This document shows positions 1-9,776 of a stretch of 64,000 bases of DNA, one piece after another. The position numbers were made by a program, and so were the translations under genes. How positions within the stretch are numbered: the first letter of the stretch is position 1; each line of letters starts with the position of its first letter. This stretch comes from Methylotenera_A aquatica (lineage in GTDB: Bacteria; Pseudomonadota; Gammaproteobacteria; Burkholderiales; Methylophilaceae), in assembly GCA_965601485.1 (NCBI GenBank), contig OZ271846.1, positions 1,736,001 through 1,800,000 of the forward strand, given 5' to 3'. Under the pieces are notes generated by a model. That model was given only the letters and a program-made list of their open reading frames with translations, had not been told where the DNA came from and searched no databases.

Positions 1-861
1 ATCAAAGGTTGCGAACTCCCAAGCATCGACATCGGCCAGCAAGGAGATTAACAAAGCATTATTAAGTGCATGGCCCGATTTATAGGCGGTGAAAGCACCC
101 AACAAAGGGTGCCCCAGCATATACAAATCGCCAATCGCATCTAACACTTTATGCTTGGCAAACTCATCTTCGTAGCGCAAACCATCGCGATTCAAAATGC
201 GATATTCATCCAACACAATCGCATTATCTAAACTACCACCGCGAGCTAATCCATTGGCACGGAGGTATTCTACTTCGTGCATAAATCCGAAAGTCCGAGC
301 ACGGCTAATTTCTTTAATATAACTATTATCTTTAAAATCTATTTTGACGTTGCTAACAGAGTTTTCAAAAACAGGGTGCGCAAAATCAATGGTGAAATCC
401 ATTTTAAATCCGTGATAGGGCTCAAACTTCACCCATTTATCACCCTCTTTTACTTCAACTAACTTTTTAATTCGAATGAATTTTTTTGCGGCAGGCTGTT
501 CTAAAACCCCAGCTTGCTGTAATAAGTAGATAAAGGGACCAGCGCTGCCGTCCATAATGGGAATCTCAGAAGCGGTCACCTCAATCATCACATTATCAAT
601 GCCTAACCCTGCCAACGCAGACATTAAGTGCTCTACAGTGCTCACACGCGCACCGTTGTGTTCTAGGGCAGAACACATGCGCGTGTCACACACTGTATCA
701 GCTTGTGCTTGTATTGTCGGCGCTCCGGGCAAATCGGTGCGTTTAAATACAATACCTGCGTCGATTGCTGCAGGTTTCAAAGTGAGCGTGACTTTTTCAC
801 CATTGTGCAAACCAACGCCAGTAGAACTAATCTGTTTTTTTAATGTTCTTTGTTTAAGCAC
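1..861 (-). CDS. lpxC: UDP-3-O-acyl-N-acetylglucosamine deacetylase, partial
   Basis: LpxC is the Zn-dependent deacetylase that commits UDP-acyl-GlcNAc to lipid A synthesis. The visible 287 codons are the N-terminal part; the 3' end lies outside the window. The TVEHLMSAL motif (zinc-ligand His near residue 78) and a later HKVLDAIGD motif are both present. The start is GTG at 859-861, and it is forced because TAA immediately precedes it in frame. No Shine-Dalgarno is visible; instead a 6-bp hairpin lies just upstream. It is the last gene of the dcw cluster, 75 bp after ftsZ, the usual position in Beta- and Gammaproteobacteria. Confidence 0.96.
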   Translation of the reverse strand, partial: MLKQRTLKKQISSTGVGLHNGEKVTLTLKPAAIDAGIVFKRTDLPGAPTIQAQADTVCDTRMCSALEHNGARVSTVEHLMSALAGLGIDNVMIEVTASEIPIMDGSAGPFIYLLQQAGVLEQPAAKKFIRIKKLVEVKEGDKWVKFEPYHGFKMDFTIDFAHPVFENSVSNVKIDFKDNSYIKEISRARTFGFMHEVEYLRANGLARGGSLDNAIVLDEYRILNRDGLRYEDEFAKHKVLDAIGDLYMLGHPLLGAFTAYKSGHALNNALLISLLADVDAWEFATFD

Positions 862-871
862 TTAATCTATT

Positions 872-887
872 GCTAGCACAAGCTAGC
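872..887 (-). promoter_or_regulatory. Small hairpin directly upstream of lpxC start
   Basis: GCTAGC and its inverted copy flank a 4-nt loop (872-877 and 882-887). The stem ends about 10 nt before the lpxC GTG, where a ribosome binding site would be expected but is not visible. No T-run follows, so it is not a terminator. A role in lpxC translation is only inference. Confidence 0.3.
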
Positions 888-936
888 TGGTACCCTTTTC
901 TTATCTATCTTGCATTTTAACAAAGCTCAAGCTATG

Positions 937-2103
937 TTAATCGGCTTGTTTGCGTAAAAATGCAGGAATATCATATTCTTCTACACCTGACATTTTCATC
1001 GCCTCAACCTGTACGCGACGATTGTTTTGACTAAACACCGCTGGTGCTTCATCTTCTACTTCACCACCCACAAATACTGGCTGACTATTAGTACCTGTCA
1101 TCAATGTAGTCATCACGCGTAATTCAGGCTTAGCTTGGCGACGTGCAACAGCACCGTTTAAACCAGTTGCTACCATTGTTACGCGTAAACGATCACCCAT
1201 ATTTTCATCAACCACGTTGCCCACAATCACGGTTGCATCTTCTGCCGTAAAAGCTTTAATGGTGTTCATCACGTCATAGTACTCTTTCATTTTAAAGCTA
1301 GCACTAGCGGTAATATTTACTAAAACGCCACGCGCGTTAGCTAAGTTGACGTCTTCTAACAATGGGCTAGCAACAGCTTGCTCTGCAGCGATATTGGCTC
1401 GGTTAGGACCGCTTGCTTCAGCAGAGCCCATCATCGCCATGCCCATTTCACTCATCACTGTACGTACATCAGCAAAGTCTACGTTAACCAAACCTGGGCA
1501 ATTAATAATCTCAGCAATTCCTGAAACAGCATTATGCAGTACATCGTTCGCCGCGCTGAATGCTTCTGTAAAAGGTACATCTTCACCCAACACTTCCATC
1601 AATTTTTCATTTGGAATCACAATCAGTGAATCCACATGCTGTGAAAGCTCCTCTAAGCCTTCTGCTGCCACTTTGGTACGTTTGCCTTCAAAGGCAAACG
1701 GTTTAGTGACTACGGCAACAGTTAGAATGCCCATTTCTTTGGCAACTTCGGCAATAATTGGCGCAGCACCTGTACCTGTGCCACCGCCCATGCCTGCTGT
1801 GATAAACAACATATCAGCACCATCAATCATTTCTGCAATGCGGTCACGGTCTTCTAAAGCGGCGTCGCGACCTACTTCTGGTTTAGCGCCCGCACCTAAA
1901 CCCTTAGTAATATCGCTACCAATTTGTAAAGTTTTAGAAGCAGAGCTTTTCTTTAAAGCTTGTGCATCGGTATTGGCGCTAATAAATTCCACACCTACTA
2001 CGTTTTTGCTAATCATGTGGTTGATTGCATTACCGCCGCAACCGCCTACGCCAATAACCTTGATAACCGCTTCTTGTGAATCTTTTTCCATAATTTCAAA
2101 CAT
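937..2103 (-). CDS. ftsZ: Cell division protein FtsZ
   Basis: FtsZ is the tubulin-like GTPase that forms the cytokinetic Z ring. The 388-residue protein has the tubulin signature GGGTGTG at residues 106-112, an N-terminal GVGGCGGNA nucleotide-binding loop, and a variable linker ending in the conserved C-terminal peptide DIPAFLRKQAD, which binds FtsA and ZipA-type partners. The first ATG is supported by an AAGGAG ribosome binding site about 8 nt upstream. It follows ftsA by 74 bp, the widest gap inside this cluster apart from the gap to lpxC, so it could have its own promoter. Confidence 0.99.
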   Translation of the reverse strand: MFEIMEKDSQEAVIKVIGVGGCGGNAINHMISKNVVGVEFISANTDAQALKKSSASKTLQIGSDITKGLGAGAKPEVGRDAALEDRDRIAEMIDGADMLFITAGMGGGTGTGAAPIIAEVAKEMGILTVAVVTKPFAFEGKRTKVAAEGLEELSQHVDSLIVIPNEKLMEVLGEDVPFTEAFSAANDVLHNAVSGIAEIINCPGLVNVDFADVRTVMSEMGMAMMGSAEASGPNRANIAAEQAVASPLLEDVNLANARGVLVNITASASFKMKEYYDVMNTIKAFTAEDATVIVGNVVDENMGDRLRVTMVATGLNGAVARRQAKPELRVMTTLMTGTNSQPVFVGGEVEDEAPAVFSQNNRRVQVEAMKMSGVEEYDIPAFLRKQAD

Positions 2104-2177
2104 CTCAATTTCTCCTTTTTGCCTTGATATTTGCGATTAACTTGCGTTAAACGCTGCCCTGTTTCAACAACTTAATA

Positions 2178-3419
2178 TTAAAAATTACCTTGAAACCAAC
2201 TCTTCATTTTTTCAAACAGTCTGGTGACTGAATTTGATTCCATTTGCCCACTTATTTGACGCTCTAACTGCTGCTTGCCCATCAAAATCAAACCTACCGC
2301 TGTAGCATAACGCGGATTGCTTACCACTTCGGACAAACCACCGACATAACGTGGCATGCCTAAACGCACTGGCATGTGAAAAATCTCTTCGCCTAGCTCA
2401 ATCATGCCACGCATCATGGATGAGCCACCTGTAATGACGATGCCAGAAGCAATCATTTCTTCCATGCCGCTGCGTCGTAACTCTTGTAATACAAATTCAT
2501 AAAGCTCTACCATGCGTGGCTCAATCACTTCTGCTAGCGTTTGCACTGATAATTGGCGGGCTTCGCGTCCATCTACACCTGGTACCTCTACGATTTCGCG
2601 CGCATCGGCTAATTGACGTAGCGCAATACCATGCTTCACTTTAATATCCTCTGCGGATTGTGTTGGCGTGCGGAAAGCAATGGCTACGTCATTGGTAATT
2701 TGGTCACCAGCTATGGGGATGACAGCTGTGTGGCGTATAGACCCGTTTTTAAACACAGCAATATCGGTTGTACCGCCACCGATATCTACAATGCAAACAC
2801 CTAAATCTTTTTCATCATCAGTTAGCACAGCTACGCTTGACGCCAATGGCTGTAAAATCAAATCACTTACTTCTAAACCGCAACGCTTAATACATTTAAC
2901 AATATTTTGTGCAGCGGCTACAGCGCCAGTCACGATATGCACTTTGGCCTCTAACTTCATGCCGCTCATGCCTAAAGGGTCGCGCACGTCATCTTGGCCA
3001 TCAATAATGAATTCTTGCGTCAGGATATGCAGAATTTGCTGATCAGCTGGCAAAGCAATGGCGCGAGCTGTTTCTACCACACGATCAATATCCATTTGCG
3101 TGACTTCGGCCTCTTTAATTTTGACCATACCGTGCGAATTGAGGCTTTTTATATGACTGCCCGCAATGCCAGTAAATACAGCATTAATCTTGCAATCCGC
3201 CATTAATTCCGCTTCTTCAATCGAACGCTGAATGGCTTGCATAGTGGAATCAATATTAATCACAACACCTTTTTTTAAGCCGCGCGATACATGTTGACCA
3301 AGGCCAATAACCTTTAATGTACCCTCAGGCAACAGCTCGGCCACAATGGTCACAATCTTCGATGTGCCGATATCTAACCCCACAATTAGGTTTTTATCTT
3401 CACGGACCTTACTCATCAT
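2178..3419 (-). CDS. ftsA: Cell division protein FtsA
   Basis: FtsA is an actin-like ATPase that tethers FtsZ filaments to the inner membrane and recruits later division proteins. The 413-residue product has the N-terminal phosphate loop GLDIGTSK, the second ATP-binding motif IVDIGGGTTD, and a C-terminal segment (KMKSWFQGNF) that fits the family's amphipathic membrane helix. Length is normal. The start is at a tandem ATGATG with an AGGGAG ribosome binding site. It lies between ftsQ (30 bp upstream) and ftsZ, the canonical order. Confidence 0.98.
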   Translation of the reverse strand: MMSKVREDKNLIVGLDIGTSKIVTIVAELLPEGTLKVIGLGQHVSRGLKKGVVINIDSTMQAIQRSIEEAELMADCKINAVFTGIAGSHIKSLNSHGMVKIKEAEVTQMDIDRVVETARAIALPADQQILHILTQEFIIDGQDDVRDPLGMSGMKLEAKVHIVTGAVAAAQNIVKCIKRCGLEVSDLILQPLASSVAVLTDDEKDLGVCIVDIGGGTTDIAVFKNGSIRHTAVIPIAGDQITNDVAIAFRTPTQSAEDIKVKHGIALRQLADAREIVEVPGVDGREARQLSVQTLAEVIEPRMVELYEFVLQELRRSGMEEMIASGIVITGGSSMMRGMIELGEEIFHMPVRLGMPRYVGGLSEVVSNPRYATAVGLILMGKQQLERQISGQMESNSVTRLFEKMKSWFQGNF

Positions 3420-3449
3420 TTACTCCCTTTTTCATTTTTAACCCTTAAC

Positions 3450-4265
3450 CTAAACAACACTTGCGGCCGTTGCTGGAGCCATAGTTATTGGCTTGGCTTT
3501 AATCGCTGGTGGCGCTGTTTTTATTGGCAAATCTTTGGCTGCCAACTTTTTAATTGATACTGTATTCAAGCCAGCAGGCTTGCGTACGGCAAAGCCATTT
3601 GGATAACGTAAATCGGCATAAGCCACTTGAACATTTAATTGGCTCAGCGTGGATTGATAGGCACCAGCAAACATTTTCAAACGCGCATCCATATCCAAAC
3701 GTCCCAACGCAATTAACAAACCTTTATCGGTTTTAATCTCCCAAGAGCGGCGCGGTGATAACGTCACTTGCGCGATTTTTATATTGGCTTGATTCAAAAT
3801 CTGGCTATAACTGCCATAACTTTTGGTCACTTCCATCACGCCATCCCGCGGGCCGTAAAACACTGGCAATTCGGCATCTGTAGCAGCTTGAAACAACTCA
3901 CCGTGCGTATTCACCAGCGCAATATTGCCCCAGCGTGCCAGTGCTTGATGTTCCTCAATTGCTACTTCTAGCTTATCTGGCCAGCGACGGCGCACACTGA
4001 CTAAGTGCGCCCAGGGGAGCTTTTGAAACGCATCGCGTGCTTTTACTAAATCCAAGGTAAAAAAGTTCCCTTTTAAATGCTTAGCCACTATTAGCTTGAT
4101 TTGCTCACGATTCACATGCGCTAACTGCCCATCAATTTTCACTTCGCGAAGCGGAAAAATAGGCAGATGAACTACCACAAAAACCAAGGCGTATAGCATC
4201 AACACCACCGATATGGCGTATAGCAAATTGGCAAGCCAATTAAGTAGGCCGGGCTTATCCCACAT
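3450..4265 (-). CDS. ftsQ: Cell division protein FtsQ
   Basis: FtsQ is a bitopic membrane protein of the divisome that links FtsA/FtsK to the FtsL-FtsB complex. In 271 residues it shows a short cytoplasmic N-terminus, one membrane helix at about residues 12-34, then a POTRA domain beginning near FPLREVKIDG and the FtsQ beta domain. The C-terminus is rich in Ala, Pro and Lys. Its start overlaps the end of ddlB by 11 bp, which suggests coupled translation. Confidence 0.96.
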   Translation of the reverse strand: MWDKPGLLNWLANLLYAISVVLMLYALVFVVVHLPIFPLREVKIDGQLAHVNREQIKLIVAKHLKGNFFTLDLVKARDAFQKLPWAHLVSVRRRWPDKLEVAIEEHQALARWGNIALVNTHGELFQAATDAELPVFYGPRDGVMEVTKSYGSYSQILNQANIKIAQVTLSPRRSWEIKTDKGLLIALGRLDMDARLKMFAGAYQSTLSQLNVQVAYADLRYPNGFAVRKPAGLNTVSIKKLAAKDLPIKTAPPAIKAKPITMAPATAASVV

Positions 4266-5187
4266 TCTTGTGATCCAGTGTCATGCTTAAAATATTAATT
4301 ACCAATTCATCAAAGCTAATACCCGCGGCTTTAGCAGCCATTGGCACTAAGCTATGATCTGTCATGCCTGGGCTGGTATTTACTTCCAAAAAATAATGTT
4401 TTGGCTCTTTATTTCCTTCTGGCTCATCCATTAGAAAATCCACTCGGCCCCAACCACTGCAACCAATGGCGCGGAATGCCTGCATTGCTTCTTGCTGAAT
4501 TAGCTTTTCTTTTTCTGCACTCAAACCACTGGGGCAGAGGTATTCCGTGTCATCGCGCAAATATTTTGCTTCAAAATCATAAAAGTCATTTTTAGGTACG
4601 ATTCTAATAATGGGCAAAGCTTCATCGCCTAAAATACCCACGGTATATTCACCGCCACCCACAAATTGCTCTGCAATTACTAGCGAATCAGCCTTTGCCG
4701 CCAATTCATAACCCGCTTTTAATCCGCCAGCCGTTTTCACTTTGCTAATGCCAATACTAGAGCCTTCATTGGCGGGTTTTACAAATAGCGGCAAGCCCAG
4801 TTTTTGCTCAATGACCCCAAAATCACTTTTTTCAGTCACCACTTCAAAATTAGGCGTGGGAATACCAACCGCGCGCCACATTAATTTAGTGCGCCATTTA
4901 TCCATGCCCAAGCTTGATGCCATGACGCCGCTACCCGTAAACGGAATTTCCATTAATTCCAGCGCGCCCTGAATTGTGCCATCTTCACCATAGCGGCCGT
5001 GCAGCGAAATAAAGGCGCGATCAAATTGGCTTATTTCACTCAAAGCTTGCATTGCTGGGTCAAACGCTACAACATTTACACCTTGACGTTTTAACGAAGC
5101 CAACACGGCGGAGCCGCTTTTAATCGACACTTCACGCTCGCCTGATTTGCCTCCAAACATTACAGCTACTTTTCCAAATTTATTCAT
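4255..5187 (-). CDS. ddlB: D-alanine--D-alanine ligase
   Basis: This ATP-grasp ligase makes the D-Ala-D-Ala dipeptide for the peptidoglycan pentapeptide. It has the N-terminal FGGKSGEREVSIKSG signature, the ATP-grasp loop EGSSIGI, and the C-terminal GWGRVDF and EVNTSPGMT motifs that carry Mg/ATP ligands. I place the start at ATG 5185-5187 (MNKFGK), giving 310 residues; a longer in-frame start at 5199 is less likely because homologues begin near this point. The start overlaps the murB stop by 8 bp and the end overlaps ftsQ. Confidence 0.97.
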   Translation of the reverse strand: MNKFGKVAVMFGGKSGEREVSIKSGSAVLASLKRQGVNVVAFDPAMQALSEISQFDRAFISLHGRYGEDGTIQGALELMEIPFTGSGVMASSLGMDKWRTKLMWRAVGIPTPNFEVVTEKSDFGVIEQKLGLPLFVKPANEGSSIGISKVKTAGGLKAGYELAAKADSLVIAEQFVGGGEYTVGILGDEALPIIRIVPKNDFYDFEAKYLRDDTEYLCPSGLSAEKEKLIQQEAMQAFRAIGCSGWGRVDFLMDEPEGNKEPKHYFLEVNTSPGMTDHSLVPMAAKAAGISFDELVINILSMTLDHKNVG

Positions 5188-6079
5188 TGCTGTACACACC
5201 GATTACCCTTACCTCTTGTTGTAATAGCACGCCATGCTTTTTCAAAACCACGTCTTTCATATGGATAATCAATTGTTCAATATCCAACGCCGTACAATCG
5301 CCCACATTTACAATAAAATTGGCATGCTTGGGTGACACTTGCGCACCACCAATTTGATAGCCTTTTAAACCACTTGCCTCAATTAATCGTGCCGCAAAAT
5401 CGCTCGGTGGGTTTCTGAAAGTAGAACCTGCGCTAGGCAAATTAAGTGGCTGGCTAGCCAAACGTGTTGCCAATAAGTTTTTAATTTTTTTAAGCGAATC
5501 GTTCACATTGCCGATTTCTAGCTGAAACCATGCCCCTAAAAACCATTCATCAGGCACAGGCATTTCCACATGGCGATAGCTGCCAATAAATTCTGAAGCA
5601 TTTCGCACATGCGTCTCACCATTTCTATCAATGGTTAATACTTGGTGCACAATATTCCATGTTTCACCGCCATAACATCCGGCATTCATTGCTAGCGCGC
5701 CGCCAACCGTACCTGGAATGCCAGCCATAAATTCAGCCCCTTCTTTTGCGTTGCTAGCACTAAATCGCGCTAATTTTGCGCAAGTCACACCCGCCTCAGC
5801 GTAAATATATTGGCCATCCATACGCAAATCATTTAAGGCTTGATGCATGATTACAACCGTGCCTATCACGCCGCCGTCGCGCACCAGTAAATTACTGCCC
5901 AAACCCATAAAAACAATGGGCTCAGCATGATCTAAAGTTTGCAAAAATGCTTGTAATTCGTTTAAGCTTTCTGCAATAAATACGCGATCTGCTCGCCCAC
6001 CTACGCGCCAGCTTGTGTAACGTGCCAATGGCTCGTTTTTCAACAGTTGCGATTTAGCTTGTTGAATAGCTTGCGTCAT
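5180..6079 (-). CDS. murB: UDP-N-acetylenolpyruvoylglucosamine reductase
   Basis: MurB is the FAD-dependent enzyme that reduces UDP-GlcNAc-enolpyruvate to UDP-MurNAc in the cytoplasm. The 299-residue protein has the FAD-binding segment (FMGLGSNLLVRDGG), GIPGTVGGALAMNAGCYGGE, and the late PSAGSTFRNP motif carrying the catalytic Ser. The length suggests the shorter, type II-like form. Its ATG overlaps the murC TAA by one base (TAATG), and its 3' end overlaps ddlB. Confidence 0.97.
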   Translation of the reverse strand: MTQAIQQAKSQLLKNEPLARYTSWRVGGRADRVFIAESLNELQAFLQTLDHAEPIVFMGLGSNLLVRDGGVIGTVVIMHQALNDLRMDGQYIYAEAGVTCAKLARFSASNAKEGAEFMAGIPGTVGGALAMNAGCYGGETWNIVHQVLTIDRNGETHVRNASEFIGSYRHVEMPVPDEWFLGAWFQLEIGNVNDSLKKIKNLLATRLASQPLNLPSAGSTFRNPPSDFAARLIEASGLKGYQIGGAQVSPKHANFIVNVGDCTALDIEQLIIHMKDVVLKKHGVLLQQEVRVIGVYSNE

Positions 6080-7515
6080 TAACTGACTAACTCCTTATTT
6101 TGCGCAGTCGCTTGTTCTTTGGTTTTTGCTGCTACCTGCCCAATTGAGCCGGCACCCATCACAATTACTACGTCACCCGCTTTAACCACGCTTAAAATAG
6201 CCGCTGGAAGCGCATCTGTGCTTTCTACAAATTGCGGCTCTAACTTTCCCGCTAAACGGATTGAGCGAATTAAGCTGCGCGTATCGGCGGCTACAATTGG
6301 TGTTTCGCCTGCTGAATAAACTTCAGTCAGCAATACCGCATCAACTGTGGAAAGCACGCGCACAAAATCCTCAAAACAATCTCTTGTTCTTGTATATCGA
6401 TGTGGCTGAAATGCCATCAATAAACGCCTATCTGGAAAAGCTCCGCGAGCGGCGTCGATTACCGCTTGTATTTCAACTGGGTGGTGGCCGTAATCATCGA
6501 TAAGCGTAAATGAACCGCCAGTTTTTTTTGCATCTGTATGATTAATGGCAATTTCACCGTAGCGCTCAAAACGTCTACCCACACCTTTAAATTCGGCTAA
6601 GGCTTTAATAATCGCGGCATCGCTTACGTTTAATTCGCTGGCGATCGCAATCGCTGCCAACGCATTCAAAACATAATGGTTACCTGGTAAATTAAGCGTG
6701 ACATCAAACGTTGTCGTCACGCCATTAATACGCTCAACCGTAAAATTCATTTGGCCGTTATCGGCACGCACGTTTTTAGCTCGAATGCGCGCATCTTCAC
6801 TCATACCATAAGTCATAATAGGTTTAGTGATGCGTGGTAATATTTCACGGATATTGGCGTCATCAATACACAGCACCGCCATGCCCCAAAAAGGCAATTG
6901 CTGCAAAAACTCTACAAACGCGCTTTTTAGTTTTTCAAAGCTATGTTCGTAAGTATCCATGTGGTCTTGATCGATATTAGTCACCACCGCCATCACTGGT
7001 GTTAAGTGCAAAAATGACGCATCGGATTCATCTGCCTCGGCCACAATATATTCGCCCGAACCCAAGCGCGCATTGGCGCTGGCGGCTTCTAACTTGCCTC
7101 CAATTACAAAGGTTGGATCCATGCCTGCTTCATTCAAAATACTGGCAATTAAGCTGGTGGTCGTTGTTTTGCCATGTGTGCCAGCTACCGCAATGCCTTG
7201 CCTAAAGCGCATTAATTCAGCCAACATCAATGCACGCGGCACTACTGGAATGTTTTTTGCGCGCGCCGCAATCACTTCAGGATTCGCTTCGTTGACTGCG
7301 CTCGACACCACTACTACATCCGCATTTTTTAGGTTTTCTGTAGCATGGCCTTGGTATACTGTTGCACCAAAACCAGCCAAGCGCTTAGTAGCCGCATTGC
7401 TAGCTAAATCAGAGCCTGACACTTGAAAATCCAGATTAATCAACACCTCAGCAATGCCGCTCATGCCTGCGCCGCCGATGCCAATGAAGTGGATGTTTTT
7501 TACCTTGTGTTTCAT
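6079..7515 (-). CDS. murC: UDP-N-acetylmuramate--L-alanine ligase
   Basis: MurC adds L-Ala to UDP-MurNAc, the first of the Mur ligase steps. It has the N-terminal IHFIGIGGAGMSGIAE Rossmann motif, the ATP P-loop GTHGKTTTTS, and the central and C-terminal Mur ligase motifs (DDYGHHP, FQPHRYTRT). I choose ATG 7513-7515 (MKHKVK), giving 478 residues, because it forms a 4-bp ATGA overlap with the murG stop; a start 18 bp upstream exists but would sit deeper in murG. Confidence 0.97.
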   Translation of the reverse strand: MKHKVKNIHFIGIGGAGMSGIAEVLINLDFQVSGSDLASNAATKRLAGFGATVYQGHATENLKNADVVVVSSAVNEANPEVIAARAKNIPVVPRALMLAELMRFRQGIAVAGTHGKTTTTSLIASILNEAGMDPTFVIGGKLEAASANARLGSGEYIVAEADESDASFLHLTPVMAVVTNIDQDHMDTYEHSFEKLKSAFVEFLQQLPFWGMAVLCIDDANIREILPRITKPIMTYGMSEDARIRAKNVRADNGQMNFTVERINGVTTTFDVTLNLPGNHYVLNALAAIAIASELNVSDAAIIKALAEFKGVGRRFERYGEIAINHTDAKKTGGSFTLIDDYGHHPVEIQAVIDAARGAFPDRRLLMAFQPHRYTRTRDCFEDFVRVLSTVDAVLLTEVYSAGETPIVAADTRSLIRSIRLAGKLEPQFVESTDALPAAILSVVKAGDVVIVMGAGSIGQVAAKTKEQATAQNKELVS

Positions 7516-8603
7516 AGCGCCAACTCCATACAAATTTTTGCAACCGTCGCTGTCGCTTCTGGTTTGGAGAGTTGCTTCGCTTTAATTGCCATCTCTAGGC
7601 AAAGTTTACGAGTTAAGCCACTCAACATTTCGGTGGCTTTTTGCACACTAAATTCTGTTTGTTGAATCAATTTAGCAGCGCCCGCATCACTTAAATATTG
7701 TGCGTTGTAGGTTTGGTGATCATCCACTGCAAATGGGAACGGCACCAAAATACTCGCCACGCCGACACACGCTAACTCGGCTATTGTTAAGGCACCTGCG
7801 CGACAAATCACGATATCGGCCCAAGCATACATTTCAGCCATATTAATGATAAATGCCTTCGCATCGACCTGCACGTTAGCGGATTGATAGTTGACTTGCA
7901 AAGCCGCAATATGTTTTTCACCCGCTTGATGCACAACCTCAAATTGACCTTTAGGTAAATTAGCCAAGGCTTTTGGTAATACATCGTTTAATGCAGCCGC
8001 ACCTAAACTACCGCCGACTACTAGTAAATTTAGCTTGCCTATTCGCTGCCCGTATCTTTGCTCTGGCGTTGCTAATTGCGTTATTTCTTTGCGCACAGGA
8101 TTGCCAACCAATAAGGCTTTTTCGCTAAAGACTGAAGGAAATGCCGCCAAGGTTTTATCAGCAATTAAGCTCAAGGATTTATTAGTTAAACCTGCTATCG
8201 AATTCTGCTCGTGAATGACCAAAGGCTTGCCCAGCAACTTAGCCATCATGCCGCCCGGAAAGGCCGCAAAGCCGCCCATGCCCAAAACCACATCTGGTTG
8301 ATGTTGACGAATAGCTGCAAAGCTTTGCTTAAAAGCAATCGCTAATTTATAGGGTAATAAAAGCCAGCCTAATAGGCCTTTGCCGCGCACACCGCGCATC
8401 ATAATAGTGGCTGTTTTATAATTTTTACCTACTATTAGTCGGTTTTCCATACCGCCTGCTGTGCACAACCACACTACATTCCAGCCATGCTCTTTTAAGT
8501 AATCGGCAACCGCCATAGCGGGGTAGACATGACCACCAGTGCCACCAGCCATAATTAGGATAGTGAATTTGCCAAACTGGGTAACAGGACTGTGTAACAT
8601 CAT
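7512..8603 (-). CDS. murG: Lipid II synthase (MurG GlcNAc transferase)
   Basis: MurG is a peripheral membrane GT28 transferase that adds GlcNAc to lipid I to give lipid II. The 363-residue product has the N-terminal MAGGTGGHVYPA loop, VLGMGGFAAFPGG, HEQNSIAG, and the C-terminal donor-binding CRAGALTIAELA and PFPFAVDDHQTYNA motifs. Two adjacent Met codons are possible starts; the family motif begins about residue 18, slightly later than usual. It overlaps ftsW by 4 bp and murC by 4 bp. Confidence 0.97.
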   Translation of the reverse strand: MMLHSPVTQFGKFTILIMAGGTGGHVYPAMAVADYLKEHGWNVVWLCTAGGMENRLIVGKNYKTATIMMRGVRGKGLLGWLLLPYKLAIAFKQSFAAIRQHQPDVVLGMGGFAAFPGGMMAKLLGKPLVIHEQNSIAGLTNKSLSLIADKTLAAFPSVFSEKALLVGNPVRKEITQLATPEQRYGQRIGKLNLLVVGGSLGAAALNDVLPKALANLPKGQFEVVHQAGEKHIAALQVNYQSANVQVDAKAFIINMAEMYAWADIVICRAGALTIAELACVGVASILVPFPFAVDDHQTYNAQYLSDAGAAKLIQQTEFSVQKATEMLSGLTRKLCLEMAIKAKQLSKPEATATVAKICMELAL

Positions 8604-9766
8604 GCTGGCAAACCCTTATGTAGTCGGCGATTTTCATAATCGATACGCAGCAGCACTGCCATCGCAATACAATTGGCCAAAATACCGCTACCACCAAATG
8701 AAAGCAATGGAAGCGTTAAGCCTTTAGTTGGTAACACTCCCATATTCACGCCAATATTAATAATGGCCTGTGCGCCAATCCAAACGCCTAAACCTTGTGC
8801 CAGCAATGCGGCAAAGTAGCGCTCGTTGGCGACAGCCTCTTTGCCAATTCCAAAGGCGCGAATAACAATCCAGCTAAATAATCCCAAAACTGTTAATACG
8901 CCAACAAATCCCAACTCTTCTGCAATCACAGCCAATAAAAAGTCGGTATGCGCTTCTGGTAAATAGAGTAGTTTTTCAACGCTAGCTCCTAAGCCAACTC
9001 CAAACCATTCACCACGACCAAAGGCAATTAGCGCGTGAGAAAGTTGGTAACCTTTACCATAAGGGTCAGCCCAAGGGTCCATAAAACCAATTACGCGCTG
9101 CATGCGATAAGGCGAGCTTACAATTAGCACATAAATGGCAACTGGTAGCAGGGTAAGCAAGGCAATAAAGATTTTGACGTTAATGCCGCCAAGCCAAAGG
9201 ATTGAAATGGAGATGGCGGCGATTACAGTAAATGCGCCAAAATCCGGTTCACGCAATAATAGAAAACCTACCAGCACCATCACTACCGCCATCGGCAAAA
9301 AGCCACGCATAATGCTATCCATTTGTGGCGCTTTGCGCACGGCGTAATCGGCCACGTACATAGCAGCAAACAGCTTAACTAACTCTGATGGCTGTAGATT
9401 AATCACAAATAAAGATAGCCAGCGTTGACTGCCATTCACATTGCGGCCTACGCCCGGAATCAACACCAACATCAGTAAAAATAACCCTGATAAAAATAGG
9501 TAAGGCGCCATTTTCTGCCACCATGCAACGGGAATTTGAAACGAAACTGCGCCTACCATTAATCCCAATACAATGAAAATACTTTGGCGAATTAAATAGT
9601 AGACACTTTGATGACCTAGGGCTTTATCGGCCTCGGCAATTGCAATAGAAGCCGAATACACCATGACCAAGCCCAAGCCTAGCAAAATCAAGGTTACCCA
9701 TAGCAACATTTGATCGTAATTGGCGGCATTGATACGCTCACGACTGTGCATCAACGGCGCTAACAT
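8600..9766 (-). CDS. ftsW: Lipid II polymerase FtsW
   Basis: FtsW is a SEDS-family integral membrane glycosyltransferase that polymerises lipid II at the septum with FtsI. About ten membrane segments are visible, with the family motifs NGSQRWL, QPSELVKL and AHTDFLLAVIAEELGF. I trim the start to ATG 9764-9766 (MLAPLMHSRERIN), giving 388 residues. The open frame continues 49 codons upstream into murD, but that extension has no membrane-protein or family character and would overlap murD by about 137 bp. The ribosome binding site is weak. Confidence 0.95.
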   Translation of the reverse strand: MLAPLMHSRERINAANYDQMLLWVTLILLGLGLVMVYSASIAIAEADKALGHQSVYYLIRQSIFIVLGLMVGAVSFQIPVAWWQKMAPYLFLSGLFLLMLVLIPGVGRNVNGSQRWLSLFVINLQPSELVKLFAAMYVADYAVRKAPQMDSIMRGFLPMAVVMVLVGFLLLREPDFGAFTVIAAISISILWLGGINVKIFIALLTLLPVAIYVLIVSSPYRMQRVIGFMDPWADPYGKGYQLSHALIAFGRGEWFGVGLGASVEKLLYLPEAHTDFLLAVIAEELGFVGVLTVLGLFSWIVIRAFGIGKEAVANERYFAALLAQGLGVWIGAQAIINIGVNMGVLPTKGLTLPLLSFGGSGILANCIAMAVLLRIDYENRRLHKGLPA

Positions 9767-9776
9767 ATTGAAAGTT

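Noticed and set aside
1346..2140. Long open frame on the plus strand opposite ftsZ
   Set aside because: It is antisense to a highly conserved gene, has low-complexity Ser/Ala/Thr/Ile composition and no ribosome binding site.
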